A stretch of 64,000 nt of DNA from Lachnospiraceae bacterium (lineage in GTDB: Bacteria; Bacillota; Clostridia; Lachnospirales; Lachnospiraceae), in the NCBI GenBank assembly GCA_017396555.1, contig JAFQLS010000052.1:1-64000 (forward strand), given 5' to 3'. This document shows, in pieces, positions 29,262 through 37,925 of this stretch. Within the stretch, counting starts at the first letter, position 1. Every line of letters begins with the position of its first letter. The position numbers were made by a program, and so were the translations under genes. The notes under the pieces are model-generated. The model ran no database searches and was not told the DNA's origin. It was given only the letters and a program-made list of their open reading frames with translations.

Positions 29262-30079
29262 GAAGATTAAAGAGCATTTTAATTAATCTGGAATTGATTA
29301 TTGTATGCATTGTTGTCTTGTTGCCGATATCATGGATTGTGTTGTCTTCGTTTAATAAAGGGAAAGGTCTTGCCACTTCCTCCCTTATACCCAAAGAATT
29401 GACTATTGAAAACTACATAAGATTATTTGAAGAGACAAACTATGAACTGTGGTTTTCAAATACTATGACTATTGCCATATTTAATGCAATTACATCCGTA
29501 ATACTTATAATGATTACGGCATGGGTAATGTCCAGGTTTAATTTTAAAGGAAAGAAAGCTAGTTTGCTTACAATTCTCATATTGTCAATGTTTCCAAGCT
29601 TCTTATCCATGACAGCTATATATACATTATTTACAACTCTTGGAATTATAGGAGAACCGATGTCTTTGATTCTTGTATATTCATCGGGGGCAATACCTTA
29701 TAATGTATGGCTTGTTAAGGGATACTTGGATGGTATACCAAAGTCTATTGACGAGGCAGCATATATGGATGGTAGTGGGAAGTTTAGAACATTTTTCAGT
29801 ATTATTATTCCAATGTCAAAGCCTATAATAACCTATTGTGCAGTGTCGCAGTTTATGATGCCCTGGATGGATTACATATTGCCAAACCTGATACTTACTG
29901 GTGATAAGAATAAGACTTTGGCAGTGGGAATATACAGTATGATATCAGATCAGGAAAGTACAAACTTTACAATGTTTGCAGCGGGCGCAGTAATTGTCGC
30001 GGTTCCAATAACAATACTGTATCTGGTATTTCAAAAATATCTTGTTGAAGGTATTTCGGCAGGAGCAAGTAAAGAATAA
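29258..30079 (+). CDS. malG: Maltodextrin ABC transporter permease, MalG type
   Basis: Second permease of the CUT1 importer: 273 residues, six predicted membrane segments, and the EAA loop IDEAAYMDGSGKFRTFFSII. The first codon overlaps the malF stop by four bases, so translation is coupled. The C terminus KYLVEGISAGASKE is typical of MalG-like proteins. GGAGG lies upstream in the malF 3' end. Confidence 0.9.
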   Translation: MRRLKSILINLELIIVCIVVLLPISWIVLSSFNKGKGLATSSLIPKELTIENYIRLFEETNYELWFSNTMTIAIFNAITSVILIMITAWVMSRFNFKGKKASLLTILILSMFPSFLSMTAIYTLFTTLGIIGEPMSLILVYSSGAIPYNVWLVKGYLDGIPKSIDEAAYMDGSGKFRTFFSIIIPMSKPIITYCAVSQFMMPWMDYILPNLILTGDKNKTLAVGIYSMISDQESTNFTMFAAGAVIVAVPITILYLVFQKYLVEGISAGASKE

Positions 30080-30100
30080 TAGAGAAATGGAGGGTTTGTT

Positions 30101-31381
30101 ATGAAAAGATTTATGGCGATTGTTATGGCAGGCGTGATGGTTGTGGCTATAACGGGATGTAACAAAAAAAGTTTGGAGGAGTTAAATTCTTCTGGAAATC
30201 AGACAAGTGGGACAGAAACAGAAGTCTCCTTTGAGGAATTAAAGCCAGAGGAGGGTGCAAGTCTCGTATTCTGGGCAACAGATAAAGAATTTGGAGAAGA
30301 AATGGCAAAGAATTTTGAGGCTGAATATGGTGTGCCTGTACAGGTTGAAGAGGTTGGTCTTGGTGCTATTGACAAAATGACGCTTGATGGTCCTACAGGA
30401 AAAGGTGCAGATGTATTTATGTGTCAGCATGATGCTTTTGCTCAGGGGATTGCTTCAGGGATTTTGAGACCGATTGATAATGCTGTAGTTGAATACCTTA
30501 GTGGAAGAGTAGACGAAGTTGGTATAAAGACAGTAACTAATGAAGATAAGATATATGGTGTACCTGTATCCCTTGAAACAAGCTGTCTTTTCTATAACAA
30601 GGATATGGTGGGAGATAATCCTGCTACAACTTTAGAAGAAATAATGGAGGGTGCAGATGCTGTAAATGATCTTGATAATAATATATTTCAGATACTTTAT
30701 ACGGTAGGGGATGGATATAAGATTTATCCAATTTTATCATCAGCAGGGTTTCAGTTATTTGGAGAAAATGGTACAAATGAAGCCAATCCGGGATTTGATA
30801 CAGATGAATTTGAAAAAGGTTTGGAACTTTTATCCGAACTTCACGATGTAATGCCTATTTCTTCAGATGATTTAGGAAATGTAAGTTTCTTAAGTAATCA
30901 GTTTTGTGAAGGAAAGGTTGCATATGAAATTTCGGGACCGTGGGATATTGAGGCATTCAAAGAAAGCGGAGTTAACTTTGGGGTTACAACTCTTCCTACA
31001 TATCAGGGAAATGAGCTTACTCCATTTGCAGGTGTAGTTAATGCACATATTTCTGCCTATACTGAGTATCCTATTGCAGCCCAGCTATTGGCGGCATATT
31101 TAGTTTCTGATGAGGCAGCGATTAAATTGTACGAAATTTCAGGAGATATAACTACTGTGAAATCTGTTGCGGAGATAGATGAATTTAAGAATGATGAGTG
31201 TGTAAAAGCGTTTACAGAGCAGTTTGCTAATTCTTATCCAATGCCTTCGGTTAAGAGAATATCTTATTATTGGACCGTGTCTAAGGCGGTGGCGAAGGCT
31301 GTGTTTGATCAGGAACTGACTCCGGCAGAGGGAAGAAAGAAAGCTGTTGATGACTGGAATGCACTTGTTGAATCAGAATAA
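30101..31381 (+). CDS. malE: Maltodextrin-binding lipoprotein (MalE-type)
   Basis: Extracellular solute-binding protein of family 1: signal peptide MKRFMAIVMAGVMVVAITG with lipobox Cys in TGCNKKS, a Ser/Thr/Glu-rich linker, then ASLVFWATDKEFGEEMAKNF at the start of the first lobe. GVPVSLETSCLFYNKDM and GKVAYEISGPWDIEAFKES are typical of maltose-type binding proteins. It feeds the MalFG permease. GGAGGG precedes the start. At 426 residues it is of normal length. Confidence 0.9.
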   Translation: MKRFMAIVMAGVMVVAITGCNKKSLEELNSSGNQTSGTETEVSFEELKPEEGASLVFWATDKEFGEEMAKNFEAEYGVPVQVEEVGLGAIDKMTLDGPTGKGADVFMCQHDAFAQGIASGILRPIDNAVVEYLSGRVDEVGIKTVTNEDKIYGVPVSLETSCLFYNKDMVGDNPATTLEEIMEGADAVNDLDNNIFQILYTVGDGYKIYPILSSAGFQLFGENGTNEANPGFDTDEFEKGLELLSELHDVMPISSDDLGNVSFLSNQFCEGKVAYEISGPWDIEAFKESGVNFGVTTLPTYQGNELTPFAGVVNAHISAYTEYPIAAQLLAAYLVSDEAAIKLYEISGDITTVKSVAEIDEFKNDECVKAFTEQFANSYPMPSVKRISYYWTVSKAVAKAVFDQELTPAEGRKKAVDDWNALVESE

Positions 31382-31393
31382 AAGGATGGCGAG

Positions 31394-33154
31394 GTGACAG
31401 CGGTGAACTTGACGGCAATATGTCATATATCGGGAAGTAATTATGCTTATGCTTATAAGAATAATGAATTGCATATTAGGCTGCGAACAGGTAGAGATGA
31501 TATAGATAAAGTTGAAATTTTTTACGGAAATAAATACGACTGGGTAAATAAAGTTAATTTTCCTATGAAAAAAATACTCAGCGATGATTTGTTTGATTAC
31601 TATGAATATCGAATTGTGAGTGATGACACAAGACTTGGTTATTATTTCGGATTGACTAAGGGACACAAGATTCTGTATTACACGGAAGCAGGTTATGTTG
31701 AAGAATTTAATGATGAAAAAGCATATTGTTATTTTTTTCAATATCCATATATTAACGAAATTGATGTTCATCGTACTCCAGACTGGGTAAATGATGCCAA
31801 TTTTTATCAAATATTTGTAGAAAGATTTTGTAATGGCAATCCTAAAAACTCGCCGGATAATATTTCTCCTTGGGGAACAGAACCAACTCCTATAACATTT
31901 ATGGGAGGTGATTTGGAAGGGATAATTCAAAAGATGGATTATTTGGAAGAACTTGGTATAAATGGGCTGTATTTAACTCCAATTTTTGAATCTGTATCTA
32001 ATCATAAATATGACACCAAGGATTATATGGAAATCGACAAATATTTTGGAGATAAGGATACGTTAAAGAGGCTTATTAAAGAGTGTCATAAAAGAAATAT
32101 AAAAATAGTTTTAGATGCTGTATTTAATCATTGTGGTTTGGGTTTTGCTCCGTTTCAAGATGTTGTAAAAAAAGGAAATACTTCTAAATATTTTGACTGG
32201 TTCTATATAGATGGTGAAAGTGTTAAATTTGAACCGATTAATTTTCAGGCGTTCGGGTTTGTGCCATATATGCCAAAAATGAATACTAGTAATCCACAGG
32301 TGAAAAAATATTTATATGATGTAATCAGATATTGGACTGAGAATTTTGAAATAGACGGTTGGAGACTTGATGTGTCAGATGAGCTTGACCATGAGTTTTG
32401 GAGAGGATTTAGAAAGCTTGTAAAGGGAATAAATCCACAGGCGGTTATAATTGGTGAAAATTGGCATAATGCATATCCCTGGCTTATGGGAGAACAATTT
32501 GACAGTGTTATGAATTATTCTTTGACAAAATTATGCTTAGACTATTTTGCTACAAATGAAATAAATGCAATGACATTTATGTATGGAATTTCTTCATTGC
32601 TTATTAGATATTCTAAGCAGGTGAATGAAACAATGCTTAACCTTCTTGACAGCCATGATACGGAAAGATTTTTAACCACTTGTAAAGGCAAGGTGGAAAA
32701 TCTTAAAAATGCAGCGGCATTTCTGTATGCATATATTGGGATGCCGTGCACGTATTATGGTACAGAAATAGGTATGGATGGGGTATATGATCCAGGTTGT
32801 AGAAAAGCATTTATATGGAATAAAGATGGTTGGAATAAGGAGCTGTACTCATATTATAAAAAACTAATTAGTATCAGAGGTAAGGAAATGCCATTTAGAT
32901 ATGGAGAAGTAGAATTTATTTATAACAATGATGTATTTGCAATGAAACGAATATATAAAGATGATGTTATATATGTTCTTATTAACAACACAGATGAAAT
33001 GCAGAGTGTAAATCTTGGTACAGAATGTAAGGATATGTATGACATTCTTAATGAAACAGAAATAAAAAGTAATTTAGGTAAAGTTAATGTATTGCCAAAA
33101 ACAGCACACTATATTAAAAGGAAAGAGGGAAAATGGAATGAAAAAATTAGTTAG
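31394..33154 (+). CDS. Cytoplasmic GH13 alpha-glucosidase/neopullulanase-type enzyme
   Basis: GH13 hydrolase without a signal peptide, so it acts on imported maltodextrins. Residues about 1-115 look like the CBM34-type N domain of cyclomaltodextrinases. The catalytic barrel shows DAVFNHCG, the nucleophile Asp in GWRLDVSDE (near residue 325), the acid/base Glu in IGENWH (near 355) and LLDSHDTERF (near 420). The operon position behind a MalFGE importer fits cyclomaltodextrinase, maltogenic amylase or neopullulanase activity; the sequence cannot separate these. The start could be GTG 31394 (AAGGA upstream) or GTG 31403 (GAGGTGA upstream). Confidence 0.88.
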   Translation: MTAVNLTAICHISGSNYAYAYKNNELHIRLRTGRDDIDKVEIFYGNKYDWVNKVNFPMKKILSDDLFDYYEYRIVSDDTRLGYYFGLTKGHKILYYTEAGYVEEFNDEKAYCYFFQYPYINEIDVHRTPDWVNDANFYQIFVERFCNGNPKNSPDNISPWGTEPTPITFMGGDLEGIIQKMDYLEELGINGLYLTPIFESVSNHKYDTKDYMEIDKYFGDKDTLKRLIKECHKRNIKIVLDAVFNHCGLGFAPFQDVVKKGNTSKYFDWFYIDGESVKFEPINFQAFGFVPYMPKMNTSNPQVKKYLYDVIRYWTENFEIDGWRLDVSDELDHEFWRGFRKLVKGINPQAVIIGENWHNAYPWLMGEQFDSVMNYSLTKLCLDYFATNEINAMTFMYGISSLLIRYSKQVNETMLNLLDSHDTERFLTTCKGKVENLKNAAAFLYAYIGMPCTYYGTEIGMDGVYDPGCRKAFIWNKDGWNKELYSYYKKLISIRGKEMPFRYGEVEFIYNNDVFAMKRIYKDDVIYVLINNTDEMQSVNLGTECKDMYDILNETEIKSNLGKVNVLPKTAHYIKRKEGKWNEKIS

Positions 33155-33800
33155 TATTTTAAGTGTAGTTGCATTATTGCTTGTTAGTGTGTTTACAGTA
33201 AATGTAAATGAGGCTATGGCAGCAGAAAAGGTAGATATCCATATTAGAAATGGTGTTGGTTGGGAATCAATAAATATCTATAACTGGGGTGATGATGGTG
33301 AAATAGCAGGTGCTTGGCCGGGAACTGCCATGACAGATGAAGGTAATGGCTGGTTTACAATAAGTTTTGAGGTAACAGGTAAAATGAACCTAGTATTTTG
33401 TGTGGATGCAGATGGAGATGGAACAGCAGAAGCTCAGAGTGGAGACCTTAATGATGTAGTAGCAACAGATGGTGAGGTTTGGATTGATTTCAACAGTGGT
33501 GAAGAGGCTGAAAATGCTTTGGGTGCAGCTGTGGCAGGAACACTTGAGCTTCTTGAAGGGCAACCAGATGATTATGTAGCTCCTAATGAGGAGGAAGAAA
33601 CTTCTAAACAGCAAGAGGATACTTCGGAAGTTGTAGAAGAGGAAAACTCGGAAATTACAGAAGATACAGAGACTACTACACAGGCAGCTACAGAAGAAGA
33701 TGTACCTAAGACAGGAGATACGGTATGTGTTTCGGTATTAGTTTTGATGTGCGCAAGTGTTGTTACTTTTGTGGTATCCAAAAAAATTATTGCTGATTAA
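33138..33800 (+). CDS. Sortase-anchored CBM26-like starch-binding surface protein
   Basis: A 220-residue exported protein. Signal peptide about 1-28 (cut after AMA), then one module of about 100 residues with NGVGWESINIYNW and AGAWPGTAMTDEGNGWF, the pattern of CBM25/26 starch-binding domains. A Glu/Thr-rich stalk follows, and then the cell-wall sorting signal VPKTGD, a hydrophobic stretch and a short charged tail (KKIIAD). There is no catalytic domain. It overlaps the GH13 gene by 17 bases. I infer that it holds starch or maltodextrins at the cell surface near the MalFGE importer. A housekeeping sortase would be encoded elsewhere. Confidence 0.8.
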   Translation: MKKLVSILSVVALLLVSVFTVNVNEAMAAEKVDIHIRNGVGWESINIYNWGDDGEIAGAWPGTAMTDEGNGWFTISFEVTGKMNLVFCVDADGDGTAEAQSGDLNDVVATDGEVWIDFNSGEEAENALGAAVAGTLELLEGQPDDYVAPNEEEETSKQQEDTSEVVEEENSEITEDTETTTQAATEEDVPKTGDTVCVSVLVLMCASVVTFVVSKKIIAD

Positions 33801-33836
33801 TAATACATTTTGTGCTGTTTGATATTTACTTTTTAT

Positions 33837-33890
33837 AAAAAGCTGTTGTGTTAGTTGATATTTCATTCTAACATAGCAGCTTTTGTTAAA
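33837..33890 (+). terminator. Terminator of the maltodextrin operon
   Basis: Long stem, AAAAGCTG (33837-33844) / CAGCTTTT (33877-33884), continued inside by GTGTTAG / CTAACAT, followed by TTTTGTTAAA. Confidence 0.8.
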
Positions 33891-33919
33891 AAAGAGAATT
33901 TTAATTGTAGGCTATATAA

Positions 33920-33948
33920 TTGACATAAAACGACAAATATGGTACGAT
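33920..33948 (+). promoter_or_regulatory. Promoter of the riboswitch transcript
   Basis: TTGACA (33920-33925), a 17-base spacer, TACGAT (33943-33948). Transcription should begin near 33955, at the start of the c-di-GMP aptamer. Confidence 0.7.
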
Positions 33949-33959
33949 ATGGCACAGGT

Positions 33960-34048
33960 AGAGATGATTATAAGGGCAAACATGTAGAGATATATGGACG
34001 CAAAGCTAGGAGTCTTAAGTAATATTACAAAGATAGTTCGGCTGCATT
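33960..34048 (+). ncRNA. Cyclic-di-GMP-I (GEMM) riboswitch
   Basis: The class I c-di-GMP aptamer is recognisable from its conserved blocks in order: AAGGGCAAAC, a hairpin CATGTA-GAGA-TATATG capped by a GNRA tetraloop, GGACGCAAAGCTAGG, then the AGTCTTAAG tetraloop receptor and a 3' arm with GATAG and GGCTGC. This matches the published GEMM-I pattern of GGGCAAAC, GNRA hairpin, ACGCAAAGC and receptor. A terminator hairpin follows at once, with its left arm inside the aptamer's 3' arm. So c-di-GMP binding probably decides between termination and read-through, most likely favouring read-through, though direction is inference. Confidence 0.85.
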
Positions 34049-34076
34049 GATTTGTTTCAGTGCGGTCTTTTTTTAT
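34040..34076 (+). terminator. Riboswitch-controlled intrinsic terminator
   Basis: An 11-pair stem, GGCTGCATTGA (34040-34050) with TCAGTGCGGTC (34057-34067), with three wobble pairs and a 6-base loop, followed by seven T. The left arm overlaps the riboswitch 3' end. Confidence 0.75.
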
Positions 34077-34101
34077 ATTTGTTTGAAGAAGGAGTTTAAT
34101 A

Positions 34102-34143
34102 ATGGAGGAAAAAATTGAATTACTTAATAAGCTTATTATATAA
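34102..34143 (+). pseudogene. Thirteen-codon ORF after the riboswitch, likely a gene remnant
   Basis: ATG at 34102 with a good ribosome site (GAAGGAG, 8 bases upstream) opens a frame for MEEKIELLNKLII and then TAA. The start signals are intact but no protein domain follows. It looks like the 5' end of a gene whose body has been lost; a leader peptide is the alternative. The next downstream ORF is in another frame. Confidence 0.4.
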
Positions 34144-34172
34144 AATTCTAATAGGGAAATATAAGAATAGTA

Positions 34173-34421
34173 ATGTACGTTAAGAAAGATGGAGATAATA
34201 CAGGAGATGTATATTGGTCATGGTCACATATGAAGAAAAGTGTATCTCTTGATATAGGCTCTGTTGTTTCAGCTTCGGTATCATTGGTTGATTTAGATAT
34301 ACCGAGTGCATTGGTAACTTTATCAGATGGAACTGAGGTGTCGGTAAAGTATTCTAGTGCTGGCGCAAACCATGATGCTTGGACTGTTGAGTTCGAACCA
34401 GAAGTAAAAACATATAAATAA
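34173..34421 (+). pseudogene. Fragment of an unknown gene
   Basis: An 82-codon frame, MYVKKDGDNTGDVYWSWSHM and onwards, without a proper ribosome site (nearest purine-rich stretch about 17 bases away) and without a signal peptide. The residues (VVSASVSLVDLDI, ALVTLSDGTEVSVKYSS) look like the beta-rich end of an extracellular domain. It is probably the 3' remnant of the gene that once followed the riboswitch, but a real short gene cannot be excluded. The next gene starts 15 bases later. Confidence 0.4.
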
Positions 34422-34436
34422 TAGTAGGGAGCAATT

Positions 34437-35555
34437 ATGGAAGAAAAAAACTTATATGAATTAATATCAAAAAATTATCGGCATATATATAACATTATTT
34501 ATTTATGTACGGGTGAAAAAGAATTTTCTAAGGAAATATCGTTTAAAATCTTCGCAAAGTTGTATTATGATAATCCGTGGTTTATAGATGAGATTACATA
34601 TAAGAAATGGATGCTGAGTCATACATTAAGTTTGATAAATGATATATATAAAAGTGCGGATAAAAAGAACAAAAAAGTAAATGATGAATTGATAGCACTT
34701 GATTTTGAACAAATAGTGGCATTATATATGGATGAGTGTATGGAATTGCCCTTTGAAGTGATAGTGGAAGTGCTTGATAGAAAGTCGAAGACTGTAAGAA
34801 AGCTAATAACAAAGAGTAAAAAAATTTTAATGTCTCACAAAGAAATGAATGACATAAAAGAATACATAGAAAATATAGTGCTAGAGAACGGTGTGGTGTG
34901 TGATGACTATGCTGATCTGACACAGAACATATGTGACATTGATAAAGAAACATTATATATGTGGGAAGAAAGTTTAAAAATAAAGATATTAAAAAAGAAT
35001 ATTATACGTTGTTGTGTATTAATATTACCGCCTATATTAGTTGTATTAATGGTGTGTTTGATTTCCTATATTAGATATGATAATTATAATATTTTTGAAG
35101 TGATGAATTTTGGAGATAGGGGAGAATGGTTTGAAGCAGATTTAAGAGCTGTGGAGGATGGGAGATGTTTTACTTCAAAAAACACAAAGATAACACTTGA
35201 AAAGTCATGGTATGATGAGGAGAAAAAAGAAGGCTATTGTTATTTTGTTATATCATGTGAAGGCGTGGATATGAGAACAGAGAGTATTGAAGTCTCAAGA
35301 TATGGACAAAAATCTATAAAATTTGGTAAAAATAATAAATTAGAATTGTATTTATTAAATATAGATGGATTTGGAAGAATGTATGATATTAAGTATTATA
35401 CAACTAAGGAAGCGTTATATCTTGGATTTAATTTTGAACTCGATAAAGTGTTATATGGTTGTATGTTTGGTATTGATTTTGTTGATTGGAATAATTATAA
35501 GAGTATGTCTTTTGAATTTGGAACATTGAATGGTGGAGAACCTAAGTATGAATAG
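34437..35555 (+). CDS. Sigma-like N-terminal domain fused to a membrane anchor and outside domain
   Basis: A 372-residue protein with no close family I can name. The N-terminal part (residues about 8-145) reads like a degenerate ECF sigma factor: YRHIYNIIYLCTGEKEFS and KWMLSHTLSLINDIYK in the place of region 2, and PFEVIVEVLDRKSKTVRKLI with a Lys-rich tail in the place of region 4. One membrane segment follows (about 190-210), and the C-terminal 165 residues should be outside. An ECF domain fused to a membrane domain is unusual. It may be a transmembrane sensor regulator or a decayed one. It lies in the c-di-GMP riboswitch operon. Confidence 0.6.
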   Translation: MEEKNLYELISKNYRHIYNIIYLCTGEKEFSKEISFKIFAKLYYDNPWFIDEITYKKWMLSHTLSLINDIYKSADKKNKKVNDELIALDFEQIVALYMDECMELPFEVIVEVLDRKSKTVRKLITKSKKILMSHKEMNDIKEYIENIVLENGVVCDDYADLTQNICDIDKETLYMWEESLKIKILKKNIIRCCVLILPPILVVLMVCLISYIRYDNYNIFEVMNFGDRGEWFEADLRAVEDGRCFTSKNTKITLEKSWYDEEKKEGYCYFVISCEGVDMRTESIEVSRYGQKSIKFGKNNKLELYLLNIDGFGRMYDIKYYTTKEALYLGFNFELDKVLYGCMFGIDFVDWNNYKSMSFEFGTLNGGEPKYE

Positions 35556-35617
35556 AAATACTAATAATACAAATTCAAGGATTATATAATTTTAGATATA
35601 TAAGGAGACTAACTATA

Positions 35618-36493
35618 ATGAAAAAAATTAAAAATGTAATAAAGAGATTTTGTATAATAGGTTGCTTATATATGATGTGCTTTATAAATACGGGATGTAC
35701 AAGTACAGAAGGAAAGCTTGAGGTATATGGAGGAGAAATTGTAAAGAATAGTACATTAAGTTATTCGGAAAAATATTTGTCGTATGAGTTACCTATTATT
35801 TCAAGTCAGAAAATAAAAGATTTTAAAATAAATGAATATATTATATCTGGGAATGGTAGCTTTGATATTAAGTACAAAGATTTGACAGGAGGGGAAAAGT
35901 ATAAAGATTGGTATTATTATTTTGCAAATATTGAAGTCAAAATAGATTCTGATATTGATACAGAGATATCGGTTGATTCAATTGATATGAGTATAAATGG
36001 TAATAGTATAAATTATGAGGTTGCAGATTTAAATTTTTCTAATACAAAAGCTGTTTTGGGTAATGATATTGATGTTGAAAAGAGAAGCTTTGTTTATGAT
36101 ATGGAAAAAGTATATTTATATCAATATATACCAGAGAATAAACAGATAATAGCTTTGGATATACAAGAGGATTGTACCATTACAGGTTTTAAAATAATAG
36201 ATTTTGTTGATATAGAAAACTTAGTAACTAAAGTTAATGATACTGAGAAAAATTTAGATGAAGGTATTGTTGTAAAGAAAGGTGATAAGGTTACATTTGA
36301 GTATAATCTAAAATATAAAGAAAATGTTTCTAAAAATAATTTAATAAAAACTACAAGTTATATTACATATTTGGAAGAAAATAATAAAGATTGTGCCTTT
36401 ATAGATGAGCAGGGTATTATGATAATAAACTATATGAATGACCAGTTTGTAAAAGATTACATCGATAATGATATCATCGCTGAAAACAATTAA
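35618..36493 (+). CDS. Lipoprotein of unknown function
   Basis: A 291-residue protein with a lipoprotein signal peptide (hydrophobic core ending in INTGC, acylated Cys near residue 27). The mature part is beta-rich and acidic, with no catalytic motif. An AAGGAGAC site lies upstream of the ATG. It sits 62 bases after the sigma-like membrane gene and should be on the same riboswitch-controlled transcript. The outside domain of its neighbour and this lipoprotein may work together, but that is conjecture. Confidence 0.65.
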   Translation: MKKIKNVIKRFCIIGCLYMMCFINTGCTSTEGKLEVYGGEIVKNSTLSYSEKYLSYELPIISSQKIKDFKINEYIISGNGSFDIKYKDLTGGEKYKDWYYYFANIEVKIDSDIDTEISVDSIDMSINGNSINYEVADLNFSNTKAVLGNDIDVEKRSFVYDMEKVYLYQYIPENKQIIALDIQEDCTITGFKIIDFVDIENLVTKVNDTEKNLDEGIVVKKGDKVTFEYNLKYKENVSKNNLIKTTSYITYLEENNKDCAFIDEQGIMIINYMNDQFVKDYIDNDIIAENN

Positions 36494-36610
36494 AGTCTTG
36501 CTTTTGGTATTAAAGGAAGGATATATCTTCAAGCATTTTTTTCATTATTACCCGGAATTTATGCAACAAAAATTAAGACCATAGATGCCATAAATTTCAT
36601 ATAAAAATTG

Positions 36611-36639
36611 TTGACACATTTTAAAAGCAGGAGTAAGAT
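36611..36639 (+). promoter_or_regulatory. Promoter of ilvE
   Basis: TTGACA (36611-36616), a 17-base spacer, TAAGAT (36634-36639). The 55-base leader that follows holds no T-box or leader peptide. Confidence 0.75.
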
Positions 36640-36694
36640 TAAATAATAGTATTTTACGTTAGTGTACTAAACTAGGGAAAGGAACGTGTTATTT

Positions 36695-37714
36695 ATGGAA
36701 AAGAAGAATATTGATTGGTCTAATCTTGGTTTTGCTTATATCGAGACAGAGAAGAGATTTGTATCTAATTATAAGGATGGAGCCTGGGATGAGGGAGCAT
36801 TAGTTACGGATGCTAATATAGTTATGAATGAGTGTGCAGGTGTACTTCAGTATGCTCAGACTTGTTTTGAAGGTCTTAAGGCTTATACTACAGAGGATGG
36901 CAAGATTGTAACATTCCGTCCTGACCTTAATGCTCAGAGAATGGTTGACTCTTGTAAGAGACTTGAGATGCCTGTATTTCCGGCTGATAAATTTGTTGAA
37001 GCTGTTAAGGAAGTAGTTAAGGCAAATGCAGCATATGTGCCACCATATGGTTCGGGTGCTACATTATATTTAAGACCATATATGTTTGGTAGTTCACCGG
37101 TTATTGGTGTTAAGCCTGCTGATGAATACCAGTTCAGAATATTTGCAACACCAGTTGGTCCATATTTCAAGGGAGGAGCTAAGCCTATTACTATCAGAGT
37201 GTCTGATGTAGATAGAGCAGCACCTAATGGAACAGGTCATATCAAGGCTGGTCTTAACTATGCTATGAGTTTGTATAACATAGTTGATGCACATAACAAG
37301 GGATTTGATGAAAATATGTACCTTGACCCTGCTACAAGAACTAAGGTAGAGGAGACAGGCGGAGCAAACTTCTTATTTATTACTAAAGATAATAAGGTTG
37401 TAACACCTAAGTCAGGAAGTATCTTACCTTCGATCACACGTCGTTCACTTATGGTAGTAGCTGAGAAATATTTAGGCTTAGAGGTAGAGGAAAGAGAAGT
37501 ATATGTTGATGAGCTTAAAGATTTCGTAGAATGTGGACTTTGTGGTACAGCAGCAGTTATTTCACCGGTTGGTAAGATTGTTAATCATGGCGAGGAGATT
37601 TGCTATGGTATGGAAGATATGGGACCAATCACTAAGAAGTTATATGATACACTTACAGGAATCCAGATGGGTAGAATTGAAGCACCGGAAGGCTGGATTC
37701 AGGTTATTGAATAG
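36695..37714 (+). CDS. ilvE: Branched-chain amino-acid aminotransferase
   Basis: Class IV PLP aminotransferase of the last step in Leu, Ile and Val synthesis. The PLP lysine lies in the block GHIKAGLNYAMSLYN (about residue 185), with ETGGANFLFI and GLCGTAAVISPVGKI as cofactor and substrate motifs. At 339 residues it is the long form found in Gram-positives. The start is the ATG at 36695, because AAAGGA is 11 bases upstream; a GTG at 36686 would sit too close to it. It stands alone between the lipoprotein and an Rpn-family gene, separated by hairpins. Confidence 0.93.
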   Translation: MEKKNIDWSNLGFAYIETEKRFVSNYKDGAWDEGALVTDANIVMNECAGVLQYAQTCFEGLKAYTTEDGKIVTFRPDLNAQRMVDSCKRLEMPVFPADKFVEAVKEVVKANAAYVPPYGSGATLYLRPYMFGSSPVIGVKPADEYQFRIFATPVGPYFKGGAKPITIRVSDVDRAAPNGTGHIKAGLNYAMSLYNIVDAHNKGFDENMYLDPATRTKVEETGGANFLFITKDNKVVTPKSGSILPSITRRSLMVVAEKYLGLEVEEREVYVDELKDFVECGLCGTAAVISPVGKIVNHGEEICYGMEDMGPITKKLYDTLTGIQMGRIEAPEGWIQVIE

Positions 37715-37736
37715 ACAATAGATATGAGTTGATTTG

Positions 37737-37805
37737 AGTACCTGTGTAGGCAGTTGTGCTGACATATATTTGTATGCGCACACTGAGATACATAGGTACT
37801 TATTT
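37737..37805 (+). terminator. Structured terminator after ilvE
   Basis: AGTACCTGTGTA (37737-37748) pairs with TACATAGGTACT (37789-37800), and the inner CAGTTGTGC / GCGCACACTG forms a second long stem. A short T-rich TATTTG tail follows. The outer and inner stems make one long interrupted hairpin. Confidence 0.6.
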
Positions 37806-37925
37806 GTTATGAGACGCAAAATGTAATAAATTACATAAATAAAAAATAATAAAAATATATTTACAATATAACCGATGCGTGATATATTATAAATAGTTAT
37901 TGGTATTATTCGGAAAGGAGATAAT

